Shown: piece after piece, positions 8,613 to 17,666 of the stretch
Position numbering within the stretch: position 1 is the stretch's first letter
Layout: the number at the start of each line of letters is the position of its first letter
Notes under the pieces: model-generated
Database searches by the model: none
Told to the model about the DNA's origin: nothing
Seen by the model: the letters and a program-made list of their open reading frames with translations, nothing else
Made by a program: the position numbers and the translations under genes
Source: Nocardia takedensis NBRC 100417
GTDB lineage: Bacteria > Actinomycetota > Actinomycetes > Mycobacteriales > Mycobacteriaceae
Assembly (NCBI RefSeq): GCF_000308695.1
Contig: NZ_BAGG01000262.1
Span: 1 to 64,000, forward strand
DNA length: 64,000 nucleotides
Reading direction: 5' to 3'

Positions 8613-9347
8613 ATGGCGAAACCGATCACCCCGCGTTCGGTCCTGGTCACCGGCGGTAACCGTGGTATCGGGTTGGCGGTCGCGCGCCGGTTGGCCGAGG
8701 ACGGTCACCGGGTCGCGGTCACCCACCGCGGCGGCGAGGGCCCGGACGGTCTGCTCGGGGTCCGCTGCGATGTCACCGACACCGCCTCGATCGACACCGC
8801 GTTCACCGAGATCGCCGAGCAACATGGTGAGGTGGAGGTCGTGGTCGCCAACGCCGGGATCACCGACGACATGCTGTTCACGTTGATGAGCGAGGACAGT
8901 TTCGCGCGCACCCTGGACACCTATCTCACCGGTGCGTTCCGGGTCGCCAAACGCGCCAGCCGCACCATGCTGCGCGCACGGTGGGGACGGTTGATCTTCC
9001 TCGGCTCGGTCGTCGGGATGCTCGGCACCCCGGGACAGGCCAACTACGGCTCCTCCAAAGCAGGGCTGATCGGCCTGGCCCGCTCGATCACCCGTGAACT
9101 CGGGTCCCGTTCGATCACCGCCAACGTCGTGGCACCGGGTTTCATCGACACCGACATGACCCAGGCCCTCGACGACAAATACCATCAGCTCGCCCAGCAG
9201 GCGATCCCGATGCAACGCATCGGCAATCCCGAAGAGGTCGCCGCGGTGATCAGTTTCCTGTCCGAATTGTCACGCCCGTGTCAAAGACGAGTTTCGACGC
9301 GCGCGGGCATCCAAAACGGTTCGCACCAACGACCGTGGCGCGAGTAG
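8613..9347 (+). pseudogene. fabG: FabG/MabA-type 3-oxoacyl-ACP reductase with replaced C-terminus
   Basis: A short-chain dehydrogenase matching the mycolata MabA/FabG1 type. It has the cofactor loop VTGGNRGIG, NAGIT, the catalytic Ser in LGSVVG and the YxxxK of NYGSSKAG. The match runs to AAVISFLSE; the family then normally continues for roughly 20 residues to a conserved GxxIxVDGG end. Here the reading frame enters unrelated sequence (SRPCQRRV) and stops after about 28 foreign residues. The lost tail helps form the core and tetramer, so the product is probably inactive. The start ATG 8613 has GAGG upstream. No inhA-like partner follows, unlike the chromosomal fabG1-inhA arrangement. It may be a broken extra copy at a recombination junction near 9262. 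Confidence 0.72.
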
Positions 9348-9358
9348 CGTGATCCGCC

Positions 9359-10462
9359 GTGAACAAGGCACTCATCGAGGCCACCGCCCTCCGGCACATC
9401 AACCATGTCCTCGGCGGCGGGAAGATCGAGGACTCCACCGTCGAGGCGAAGCGCGCCTGGCCGGGCGTCGACAAGGCGAAGCAGCTCGCCGGGTTGGCGA
9501 ACGCCGCACTCGGCCACCCCGTCATGCTGCTCATCGGACTCTGCGAGGCAACGCACACCGTGGTCCCGATCGATGACAAAGTCGATCTGGCGACTTGGTG
9601 GCCGCAGGTGAAGAGCAAGTTCCTGTACGGCGCGGTGCCGCGGCTGACCGACCTGACCGTCCACACGAACCACGGTGCAGTCGTGTGCTTGTACTTCGAG
9701 ACCGATCAGCCGCCGTACATGGTGGCAGGCACGGGCTGGGTGAATGGGGGCGTTCCTTGGAGGGACGGGACCGACACACGCTCCGCGACTCGCGCCGACC
9801 TGCTGTTAATGCTGAGCCAAACCGTAAGTGTCCCAGTTCTCGAACTCATAAAGCCTGAAGCGATCCTCTATGAGCACCAACCGAGAACGTTTCAAAACAT
9901 CGTTCCTCAACCCACACCTGCCCCTCAACCAGAGCCCGGCCCGCCGTCCTACAACTTCGGGATCCGTGGCGGGCTGTTCATCGACGCAGAGCCTGACAAG
10001 CATGTGGTGTTCCCAGAACATCGTTGGTCGGTAGTCGCACACATCCAGGGCGTGGAACCCATTCGATTCACGGAGATCCAGTTCACCTCAGCCAGGCAGC
10101 ACGCCAACCAGTGGGTGCGCATGAACTCTGGTGAGCCGCGACCGATCCCGCCGGACAAGTCGGTAGACCCTTTCGGAGTAACCGATCGCCCGGTCGGCTT
10201 GGTGGTCCGCGGCCCCGACTCGGTAACTTTCCACGGCTCGGTCGAGATCGACGCGGTCGATGCATCGCGGGTCCGCTGGGCGGACACGGTAGAAATCGAG
10301 ATGCATTTTCCGATCGGCGCCGGTGACCGTGCCGCCCGGATCGTCACCAAGTTGGCGATGACCGCGCACCCTCCGACACGCGAGTCTGCCGTCGCAAGGT
10401 GGATTCTGCCGGAGGTGGTGGAGCAGGGGAGGTCCGCGTATGAAGGTGAGCGTCGCTGCTGA
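9359..10462 (+). CDS. Unrecognised protein with possible AlbA_2 (Schlafen-type) N-terminal domain
   Basis: A 367-aa protein with GTG start at 9359. The N-terminal 110 residues carry EAKRAW, then KQLAGLANAALGHPVMLLIGL, reminiscent of the ExK and GG(T)LLIGV signatures of AlbA_2/Schlafen-type nucleic-acid-binding domains. The remainder has a Pro-rich linker near residue 185 and a beta-rich C-terminal domain (VHFGPE-like strands, GLVVRGPDSVTFHGSVEID). No membrane segments. It begins 11 bp after the broken fabG frame. The AlbA_2 link is weak; it could be an unrelated accessory protein. Confidence 0.5.
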   Translation: MNKALIEATALRHINHVLGGGKIEDSTVEAKRAWPGVDKAKQLAGLANAALGHPVMLLIGLCEATHTVVPIDDKVDLATWWPQVKSKFLYGAVPRLTDLTVHTNHGAVVCLYFETDQPPYMVAGTGWVNGGVPWRDGTDTRSATRADLLLMLSQTVSVPVLELIKPEAILYEHQPRTFQNIVPQPTPAPQPEPGPPSYNFGIRGGLFIDAEPDKHVVFPEHRWSVVAHIQGVEPIRFTEIQFTSARQHANQWVRMNSGEPRPIPPDKSVDPFGVTDRPVGLVVRGPDSVTFHGSVEIDAVDASRVRWADTVEIEMHFPIGAGDRAARIVTKLAMTAHPPTRESAVARWILPEVVEQGRSAYEGERRC

Positions 10463-10493
10463 CGCCCACCCCGGTAACGGACTGATACGCGAT

Positions 10494-10960
10494 CTATGTT
10501 CGTCGTTTCGGCTCGCGCGGCGCGGGTTCGATGCCGTGTTCGCGGGCTATGCGCCGGAGGTAGGTGGCGCCGAAGGGGGATGCTCGGGCGACGTCGGCGG
10601 GTTGTTCGCCGTCGCGTAGTGCATCGAGTGCCGCGGCGAATGGTCTGCCCTACGCGTTGGGTTCCAGTCGGGGTGGCTAGCCGGCAGCGGTGATGGTCGA
10701 GTCGCGATCCGGCTTCGCGGCGGCAGGCGGTATCGAAGTGCAGTGGGACGAAGCGTCGAGTTCGGTGTCGTTGCCGGATTTCGGTCGCGACTTGGCCGAG
10801 GTCGCGTACCTGTTCGAGGAACAGGGCGTGTTGGGTGCTTGGGAGCCGGACAGGGAACTCGGAGTGGGCGTCCGCCGTGGTGTGATGGTCGATTGGTAGA
10901 CCCGTGGGGGAGCAGTAGCGGCGGCAGGCTTGCGCGTGTTCGGGACGGCCTGGTCAGGAC
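10494..10960 (-). pseudogene. Decayed gene(s), including a C-terminal HTH-like fragment
   Basis: Positions 10494-10650 on the minus strand read as DALRDGEQPADVARASPF then YLRRIAREHGIEP, ending in a natural stop. This is a helix-turn-helix-like C-terminal unit common in actinomycete mobile-element proteins, but it is cut off by a TAG at about 10651. Further upstream another minus frame reads ALFLEQVRDLGQVATEIR with coding-like codon use and also ends in stops. I interpret both as remains of one or two genes broken by frameshifts. Confidence 0.4.
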
Positions 10961-11038
10961 CGGCCTGGATTGACGTTGTACACGGTCTTCCGCAGCCCGG
11001 ACGAACATTTTCGGTTTCCCCGCCGGAGTCGTGCACCT

Positions 11039-11629
11039 CTACCGGTTGTTCCAGCTATCGATGGCTTCGAGGAGGTTGCCTGCGATCTTGCAGGCCTCGG
11101 GTACATCGATGGGAGTGCGGGAACCCGACAACACCAATTCCAGGTAGGACTGTCGCAGACCGTCGACGTCGAGTGCGGCGATGTAGATCGAGACCTCGGT
11201 GTCGGTCGCGGTCGGTCCGGTGATCGGCACTGTCAGGGGCGCACTGGTGTGTGCGGCGTTGCCGTCGGCGTCGAGTTCGTCTGCGGATGTCGTGTCGTGG
11301 TCGTCGATGCACCATGTCGGGCATCCTCGCCCGAGCGGGTCGGTTGCGGCGTGGATCTCGGTGGCCTGCAGAAGGTTCGCCGCGGTGGCCTCGGCCTGCT
11401 GGTCGGTCATCTGCGCGATTCCGCGTCCAGGGTTGTCGAGATAGATCATGGTCTCTCGCCTGCCGCGGTAGTCGTGGGCGGCGACCTGAACCACGAAGGG
11501 CTGATCGGCCACCAGGCCGGGGCGTTTGGTGACCAGGACCGACATCTGCTTTCCGAAGTGCGCGCCCTGGTCGCCGGGTTCGCTCGGATCCGGGGACAGG
11601 TGCCTGCGACACCATGTCGGGCACGACAT
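11039..11629 (-). CDS. Two-motif CPxWC protein (DUF6907-like)
   Basis: A 196-aa soluble protein with two copies of a short Cys/His motif: MSCPTWCRRH at the N-terminus and GCPTWCIDDHD near residue 105. Each is followed by an acidic segment and a beta-rich region (PFVVQVAAHD; VSIYIAALDVDG). This matches the DUF6907-type family found in actinomycete phages and integrative elements; the function is unknown and metal binding is plausible. The start at 11629 is chosen to begin at the first motif; longer in-frame starts exist. Confidence 0.62.
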   Translation of the reverse strand: MSCPTWCRRHLSPDPSEPGDQGAHFGKQMSVLVTKRPGLVADQPFVVQVAAHDYRGRRETMIYLDNPGRGIAQMTDQQAEATAANLLQATEIHAATDPLGRGCPTWCIDDHDTTSADELDADGNAAHTSAPLTVPITGPTATDTEVSIYIAALDVDGLRQSYLELVLSGSRTPIDVPEACKIAGNLLEAIDSWNNR

Positions 11630-12275
11630 CGTTTCGACCACCGTAATCGGCCTTCCCGCCCCGAGGTCCGCTCGGGGGAGCGCACCCTGTCCCCAGAGCA
11701 TAGCCGTAAGGAACTCCGGACCGATCCGATCGGCCTGTTCGACTCGGATGCGACGACGACCCGCAATTGCAGGCCGGACCGGGGGCTACGAGACGGGCTG
11801 GCGGGTAGAATTATGCCGTGAACGGAGCCGGAAGGGAACCTCGTCCAGGGCCCGATTCTCATTTGTGGCAAGCGTGACGGGGCGATTCGCTACTCAAGTG
11901 TTCGAGGAGGGACTCGATCGCACGAGGGGTTTCACCTGTGACCAAAAGTGGTGCCAGAGAGGCTTCTATCGTAGGTTGCCGTGGAGGCGTCCGTCAAACT
12001 GTGGCATCGAGTCGATTCGAGAGTCGTTGCTAGGCAATGAATTCCACGGGCGATTGACAGTTGTCTCTGAGCGCTGGGAGTGTGCGGTGACTTGTGCCGG
12101 GACACATCGCCCTGTGGGAGCGCTTTGGGCTGTTCAATTGGAGGGGTATCACTGGCGGATGGTTGTTGGGCCGGCTGTGTTGGCGCTCGTGGCCGGAGTC
12201 ATTCCAGGCTGAGGGTTCGCTGGATTGGGCGATTCACGACTACGCACTTCACGCGACGCTGCTTTCGATCACGTG
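11630..12275. other. Intergenic, no convincing gene
   Basis: About 650 bp between the minus-strand CPxWC gene and the next candidates. Frames on both strands are short, with irregular codon use and no recognisable domain. It probably holds the divergent promoter(s) and may include decayed sequence. Confidence 0.45.
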
Positions 12276-12416
12276 CTAGCGTCGTTGAGCGTGGATCTCT
12301 TTCGTTGATCCCGGCAGCAGTCCGTGCTCCTCTTCCGGACTGAGAATCTCAACCACGCCGGCTCCGGGCCGCTTGCGGCCGTCCTCGGCATTGATCTCGA
12401 TACCACCGGAGACCAC
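12276..12416 (-). CDS. Candidate small protein, 46 aa
   Basis: A minus-strand frame with natural-looking composition (GIEINAEDGRK, VVEILSPEEEHG) ends at TAG 12276-12278. A GTG start at 12416 has AAAGG about 10 nt upstream. Its start lies only 1 bp from the GTG proposed for the divergent gene at 12418, so at least one of the two starts may be wrong. No family recognised. Confidence 0.3.
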   Translation of the reverse strand: MVSGGIEINAEDGRKRPGAGVVEILSPEEEHGLLPGSTKEIHAQRR

Positions 12417-12417
12417 A

Positions 12418-13380
12418 GTGACACAGCCTTTTTCGTTCGACGCCTGCCCGTTGCGGGTCGGCATGACAGTTGTCCAGTTCACCGATCCCGATACCGGCAC
12501 GCCTCACGATCACGAGATCGTGGCAGGCGATGCGCGCGCTGAGGTGATGCTCGCGAGCTTGTTGATGAAAGCCGTCATCGATCCGACTGCGCTCGACGCC
12601 GTCGGAGGTGTTCCTCGCCGTCGCCGGCACCATCCCGAGGATTGTCCGTTGTGCGCGCTGCACTCCCGACCCGGACCGCGGATGTGGGGAAAGTGGATCG
12701 TCGCTGCCTGGCAGGGCGCAGTCGATTACCGTGACACCACCGGCGGCGGGCGGCCTCACCGCGGCGTCGAGTTGTTCGCCAGTACCGAGCATGCGCGCGA
12801 GGTCGTGGATGTGCTGTGTGGGCTGTGGAACGCGCACTCCCGCGACAGATTCGACGGTTGCGTGTCGGTCAGTGACCTGTCCGCCTTCGTCGATGAGCCG
12901 CCACGGATCGGCACCCGACTGGTCACTTCCGAGTCTCAGCTGTGGTTATGGGATCACGAACCGCACGGCTGGTGGCCGGATCGGGTACTACGCTTCGGGC
13001 ACGACGGTGTCGAGGAATCGACCGGCATCGACATCCAGCGGATGCACGAGACCGGAGAGGTGCGCTCCGGCGTTCTCGGCGACCCGCCGCGGCCCCGCCC
13101 GGGGCATATCGAGGTAGGTCATCTCGTGATCCGAGCCACTGGTGACAGTCCTCATCTTCAGTTGGTGTCGATCCTGGACCGATCCTCGACCGCCCCTGCC
13201 CGGCGGGTTCTGCCCGACGGCCGGACCGAATCACTCGGTGAGACCACTCACGGATTGACCGTCTACGGTCGCCATGCGGGTGACCGTCCTGCGGTCGAGG
13301 AACTGGCGCGCCTGACTCCGGAATACGCCGACCTCGTCACAGCGATCCACCGAGAATTCCACCGAGGGACTCGAGTGTGA
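12418..13380 (+). CDS. Unrecognised 320-aa protein
   Basis: A soluble protein beginning (GTG) VTQPFSFDACPLRVG, with CGGAGA upstream. It contains a CPLCALHSRPG motif near residue 75, aromatic-rich segments (LWLWDHEPHGWWPD) and a C-terminal region with EELARLTPEYADLV. No signal peptide or transmembrane segment is seen. An internal ATG at 12463 is an alternative start. I do not recognise the family. It sits just downstream of the 3' end of the oppositely oriented IS110 gene. Confidence 0.55.
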   Translation: MTQPFSFDACPLRVGMTVVQFTDPDTGTPHDHEIVAGDARAEVMLASLLMKAVIDPTALDAVGGVPRRRRHHPEDCPLCALHSRPGPRMWGKWIVAAWQGAVDYRDTTGGGRPHRGVELFASTEHAREVVDVLCGLWNAHSRDRFDGCVSVSDLSAFVDEPPRIGTRLVTSESQLWLWDHEPHGWWPDRVLRFGHDGVEESTGIDIQRMHETGEVRSGVLGDPPRPRPGHIEVGHLVIRATGDSPHLQLVSILDRSSTAPARRVLPDGRTESLGETTHGLTVYGRHAGDRPAVEELARLTPEYADLVTAIHREFHRGTRV

Positions 13381-13513
13381 GTCTAGCGCGACCGACCACC
13401 GAACCGGCCTGCCGTCCATCGGCATCCGTCATCGTGGGGAATGCCGCGCAGTCGCGCGTCTACATCGTTGGGTCCGCCGTCGCCGACGCGGTCGTGTTCG
13501 CCTGCGTTCGGCA

Positions 13514-14755
13514 TCAGTCGGTGTGCGGGGGCTTGTCGTGGGTCGGGGTGTAGACGCGGTGGTCGCGGACCAGCGCCCAGAGCAGTCTGCTGATCTGGCG
13601 GGACAGACACAGCAGGGCTTGGCCGTGGAGTTTGCCCTCCGCGCGTTTGCGTTCGTAGTAGGCGCGCCCGGGGCCGTCGGTGGTGCGGATCGCGGCTGTG
13701 GAGGCGAGGTAGAACATCTGGCGCAGGGCGTGGTTGTAGCGCACGGGCCGGTGCTGTTTGGCCAGGGTGGTGCCCGAGGATCGTGGGACCGGGCTCAGCC
13801 CGGCGTAGGAGGCCAGCCGGTTCTCGGTGCCGAAGCGTGCCTGGAGGTCGCCTCCTGTCTCGACCAGGTAGCGGGCGGCGAGCAGCACGCCGATCCCGGG
13901 GACGCTGGTCAGGATCGGCGACCACGGGTGGGTCGCGAACTGTGTCTGGATCCGGGTGGTGCAGGTGGCGATCTCCTCGCGCAGTTCCAGTAGCCGCGCC
14001 GCGTGCCGTCCGATCAGCTCGGCGGTGATCTGCTGAGCCGGCAGGACGGTGCGTTGACGGGCCGCGGCGGCGACTGCGCGGTGGGCCATCGCCTCGACCC
14101 CGCCGGGAATCACTCCCCGTGCGCCGTGACGACGCAGCAACGCGGCGACCCGCCCGGCCGCACCTCGGCGGCGCAGCGGGCCGGGGGTCTGGTAGGCGGT
14201 GAGCAGGATCAGCGCCGAACGGGTCGAGTAGTCGAATTCGGCCTCGAGGGCCGGGAATATCGCGGCGAGGTGTTGACGGAGACGGTTGATCCCGGCGACC
14301 CACTCGCCGACGAGGTCGTCGCGGTGTGCCAGCAACACGCGCAGTTCGGCCACCAGCAGTGTGTCGGTGGTGACCGGTCGTAGGTCGGTGCGCATCCGCG
14401 CGATCTCGGCGATCGTGCGCGCATCGCGGGCGTCGGTCTTGGCCGCCCCGCCCGCGAGCCCGCTACCGATCCGCGACACCAGCCGTCCCGGCACGTACAC
14501 GACCTGCTGCCGCGCGCCGAGCAACAGCGTGATCACCAGCGTTGTCGCACCGGAGGTCATGTCCAACGCCCAGCCCACCCGGCGACGCCGGGGTCCACGC
14601 ACCTGCGCGATCACCTCACGAATCATGTCCTCGTCGTTGCTGATTCGCCGTTGCCACAACACGTGTCCGCTGCGATCGATGGCGCACAGATGCAGTGTCG
14701 CTTTCGATACATCGATCCCGATCCATACCCCGGACCGCCCGACGGAGTCACCCAC
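13514..14755 (-). CDS. IS110-family transposase (DEDD type)
   Basis: 413 aa, full length for the family. The N-terminal RuvC-like DEDD domain has GIDVSKATL (first Asp, residue 15), an Asp in WALDMTSG, and AKTDARDART with the last two acidic residues. A coiled-coil linker follows, then the C-terminal transposase_20 domain with LTSVPGIGVLLAARYL and ASYAGLSPVPRSSG. IS110 elements move through a seeker RNA-guided recombination and have no terminal inverted repeats, so element ends cannot be set by eye. The frame is uninterrupted and the element may be active. Confidence 0.92.
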   Translation of the reverse strand: MGDSVGRSGVWIGIDVSKATLHLCAIDRSGHVLWQRRISNDEDMIREVIAQVRGPRRRRVGWALDMTSGATTLVITLLLGARQQVVYVPGRLVSRIGSGLAGGAAKTDARDARTIAEIARMRTDLRPVTTDTLLVAELRVLLAHRDDLVGEWVAGINRLRQHLAAIFPALEAEFDYSTRSALILLTAYQTPGPLRRRGAAGRVAALLRRHGARGVIPGGVEAMAHRAVAAAARQRTVLPAQQITAELIGRHAARLLELREEIATCTTRIQTQFATHPWSPILTSVPGIGVLLAARYLVETGGDLQARFGTENRLASYAGLSPVPRSSGTTLAKQHRPVRYNHALRQMFYLASTAAIRTTDGPGRAYYERKRAEGKLHGQALLCLSRQISRLLWALVRDHRVYTPTHDKPPHTD

Positions 14756-15000
14756 CGGTCTGCCGCACCCGAATAGCGCGCGGGCGCGGTGGTTCGGTCA
14801 CTGCGACAACCACCGCACGCTCGGCGCCCGCTGCGCCGTCCGCGGGCGTGTCGGAAGTGCGTGGTGGGTGGCCTGTCTCGCCCAGCGTCGGAACCGCAAG
14901 AATCTCACAGCCGCGTCCCACCACGCGGAGGTCGACGCTAGCACGTGGGTGAGCTCTCGATCCCGTTGATGGTGTCGCAGAGCGTCTTCGCTCTAGGAGC
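13514..15000 (-). mobile_element. IS110-family insertion sequence (approximate extent)
   Basis: This covers the transposase gene plus roughly 250 bp of its 5' flank, where IS110 elements usually keep their non-coding left end and bridge RNA. Precise ends are not determined because the family lacks terminal inverted repeats and I had no empty site to compare. Confidence 0.5.
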
Positions 15001-15567
15001 ACTGGTCGAGGCCGATGGGCCACAGGGGTGGTCGCAGAGGTCTGGACCAGGAACATGAGAGAAGGCACGGGGCTAACTCCGACAGCAGCGAGGGGAGGGC
15101 ATCATCGGCGAGCCAACCGACCGGTCGTCGGATACCCCCCCGATGATGAATCGAGCGGATCACGTAGCCGGCCGGGCGCAGCTGAATTCGGCATGGCACA
15201 GCACAGTTGAATGATCAGATTCTCGCGGCGGAGCGCGCTGCGATCGCACCAGGGCGATCGGTGCTCAGCCTATATCGCGCATGAGCTCCTGGTGCGGCGG
15301 GTTCGATCTCAGGTCGCTCACTCGGAGGTAGGGCAAGCCGACCTGAGCGTCGCACTACCGCTCGGATACGGTCTCTGCGGGGACCGCCGTAGCGGACGGC
15401 GGGCGACATCGATCCAAGCGATCAGCGATTGGATCCCATTATTGTTGATTCCTCGCTGAAATTCGGTGCCGTGGCTCTCGATGGGCGGGGTGTCGTTCGG
15501 GTGCAAGCGGCGAACCGGCCGGGAGGGGGCCGGTGACGTGGTTGCGCTCCAGTGGGTGTCCAGGGAC
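15001..15567. other. Intergenic, no convincing gene
   Basis: Between the IS110 flank and the 3' end of the integrase gene. No frame with a recognisable domain or consistent codon use was found. For a tyrosine-recombinase element the attachment site could lie here, next to the integrase end, but no tRNA or clear att repeat was seen. Confidence 0.4.
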
Positions 15568-16650
15568 TCATCGGTCATTTATGGTGTCGAGCGACATAAG
15601 CCCAGCGAACGGGTTGGCTCGTGTCTCTTCGGGTGCCTCGGCGTCGACCGTTGTGAGGGGGTGTGCTTCACCGGTCAGTTCAGAGACCGCTGCGGCGACT
15701 TCTTCGAGGGAGGCGCGAACGTAGGTCAGTGTTGCTCCGTCCTGTCCGCTGGGTTCGGAATGGGCGGCGTAGCCTCGTGCGATCGCGTAACCGAATTTAC
15801 GTTCTACCCAGGTCAGGGTGGTATGGCGGAGCCAGTGGGTGCTGATCTGTTGAGTGCTGACCCAGGGGAGGAGGCGTCCGACTTGAGACCACAGGTGGTC
15901 GTAACGTCGTCGAGTGATGGGACGGCCATTGGTGTAGCGCAGGAGTTGAGCGTCCTCGTCGGAGCCGCGGAGGCTGTGGGTGATCAGGCTGAACATGAGA
16001 GTAGGAGAGATGGGTTGCCAGTGCACGGTTCCGCCTTTGCCGAACAGTCGGATGAGGCAGAGATCGGTGTCGAGGTCACACGGTCTCAGGCCGAGGGCGC
16101 TGCCGGTGCGGCATGCGGTCTCGATGTGGATGCGGAGCAGTAGATAGTCGAGTTCCTTGTCATTGCCGGTGGTGGTGGCCACGTGAATTATCTGTTCGAG
16201 TTGATGCGTGGACAGGGCCCGGCGGGTGCTGGGGAGTCGCCGTGGCTTGATGAGGCCGCGGACCGGGCTGGCCGCGGCGGGGACGAACCCGTCGGCGTCG
16301 GCAGCTCGATACAGGCAGCGCAATGCGCTGACCATGTGTTCGGCGGCGGACCGTCCCCCGCGGTGGTTGCGGCGGACAACCGCACTGCGGCCGGTGGTTT
16401 CGACCAGCTGTTGGAGTTCGAGGGAGGTGGGTTCGTTGAGGCGGCGTTCGCCCCAGACCTCGACGACGCGGTCCCAGTAGTTCTGGTAGGTCCGCCTGGC
16501 CCCGACTGGAGTCGCGTCGGCCAAGGCTGGGATGTAATCGGCGAAAGTAGGGATCGACAGTGCGGTGCGGGCGGTGGGTAGTAGTTCTTCGGGCGTGATG
16601 CCCATCCGCTCCAGTAGCCGCCTCGCTGCCTCGAGGTCCGCGCCGGTCAT
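15568..16650 (-). CDS. Tyrosine recombinase (phage/ICE-type integrase)
   Basis: 360 aa. It has an N-terminal SAM-like core-binding domain (residues 30-130) and a C-terminal catalytic domain with the full set of residues by position: Arg181 in ETACRTGSALGL, Lys205 in FGKGGTVHW, His272 and Arg275 in THWLRHTT, His297 in YAAHSEP and the nucleophile Tyr310 in ATLTYVRAS. Site-specific DNA integration or excision is the expected role. The ATG overlaps the stop of the AbrB-like gene (ATGA, 16647-16650), so the two are co-translated. It may mobilise the neighbouring conjugation genes, but the boundaries are unknown. Confidence 0.9.
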   Translation of the reverse strand: MTGADLEAARRLLERMGITPEELLPTARTALSIPTFADYIPALADATPVGARRTYQNYWDRVVEVWGERRLNEPTSLELQQLVETTGRSAVVRRNHRGGRSAAEHMVSALRCLYRAADADGFVPAAASPVRGLIKPRRLPSTRRALSTHQLEQIIHVATTTGNDKELDYLLLRIHIETACRTGSALGLRPCDLDTDLCLIRLFGKGGTVHWQPISPTLMFSLITHSLRGSDEDAQLLRYTNGRPITRRRYDHLWSQVGRLLPWVSTQQISTHWLRHTTLTWVERKFGYAIARGYAAHSEPSGQDGATLTYVRASLEEVAAAVSELTGEAHPLTTVDAEAPEETRANPFAGLMSLDTINDR

Positions 16651-16982
16651 CGGCCATCCTTAGGGGCGGACAGCTGACCCGCGAGTGCGCTGATCACCAC
16701 TGGCAGGGGAACGATCGCCACAACGCCGCGGTCTGCCAGTGCGACGATCAGCAGGTAGTCGCCGGCGCTTATTCCCGTTGCTTGTTGGAACTCGGCCGGG
16801 AGTCGAATCTGTCCGCGAGGACCGATGGTGCGTCTCCGACTGCCGCCAGTGGTGTCGACGGTGATGATGCGCCCGTCGGTCCAGAACCCGATCCTGGTTC
16901 CGGCGTGCCAACCCATCGCCTCGAACATGCGGCGTGCGGTGATGCGCGCACGATCGGTGATGATCGATACGCCGATCGCCAT
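16647..16982 (-). CDS. SpoVT/AbrB-type DNA-binding regulator
   Basis: A 111-aa protein. The segment RTIGPRGQIRLPAEFQQATG followed by ISAGDYLLIVA is the AbrB swapped-hairpin signature (G-x-I-x-LP-x-E, then G-D-x-L). The N-terminal 45 residues are extra. It is encoded immediately before the integrase with a 4-bp overlap, so it probably controls integrase expression. Two long direct repeats start 25 bp upstream of its start codon and are candidate binding sites. Confidence 0.78.
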   Translation of the reverse strand: MAIGVSIITDRARITARRMFEAMGWHAGTRIGFWTDGRIITVDTTGGSRRRTIGPRGQIRLPAEFQQATGISAGDYLLIVALADRGVVAIVPLPVVISALAGQLSAPKDGR

Positions 16983-17006
16983 GTCAGGGCGGATCAGGAC
17001 CGTCGA

Positions 17007-17128
17007 TGGCCGTGGGGCCGGGGGAGTGGCAACGGAAGGCCACCGTGGTCAGCCGAGGTCGAAGCCATCGGTGGCCGTGGGGTCGGAGGGAGTGGCAGCG
17101 GAAGGCCACCGTGGCCAGTCGAGGTTGA
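17007..17128. repeat. Two imperfect direct repeats of about 56 bp
   Basis: Copy one spans about 17007-17062 and copy two about 17072-17128, beginning TGGCCGTGGGG and containing GGAAGGCCACCGTGG. They differ at several bases and by a 1-bp indel. Each contains a smaller inverted element (GGCC...GGCC). They lie directly upstream of the AbrB-like/integrase operon and could be operators or recombinase arm sites. Confidence 0.65.
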
Positions 17129-17666
17129 TCTGTCGCCGTTTCGGCGGTGTGGTGCAGGCATGGGGGTCTTCTTCCCTGCCAGCGTGCTGATTCGCCCACC
17201 ATCCATTAGACCGAAAAGCAGCCGCGGCGGCCAGTATTCGAGGACTCGGGTCTGTCACGGTGTCGGGTCTGGGCATTCGCTGTCGAGTGGGCTGACCTAC
17301 CCGACCATGCTGGACTGGTTTGGTCAGCCCCAGTCGATGATCTTGATTATGTCGATCAGAGAGTGGTGGGCATCGACGCCAGGAGCAGTCGAAGACGCAG
17401 TCGTCGTGCGGTGATCGAAGTGACGGTCGAGTATCCGCTGCCGGGGGTAGAAGTGGGACAGATTGGGACAGCAGGCGGGTTTGACCACCTGTCGTGTGGT
17501 GCGCGACACTCGACTCGTCGATCGAGCGGGGCCTTCGGGAAGGCGGGCCGCGAGTCCCCGCTTGACCGTCTTGGCTTCTGTCGGGTGTTCATTTTGGGGA
17601 TCGTTCGCGCGTGGGGAGGGACCAGCGTAGTTTCTGGAGACGGCGAGTTTCAGAAGGGGAGCCGAG
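17129..17666. other. Intergenic, no convincing gene
   Basis: Divergent space between the direct repeats and the plus-strand hydrolase. Frames seen are inconsistent in codon use. AGGGGAG lies just before the hydrolase ATG as its ribosome binding site. Confidence 0.45.
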
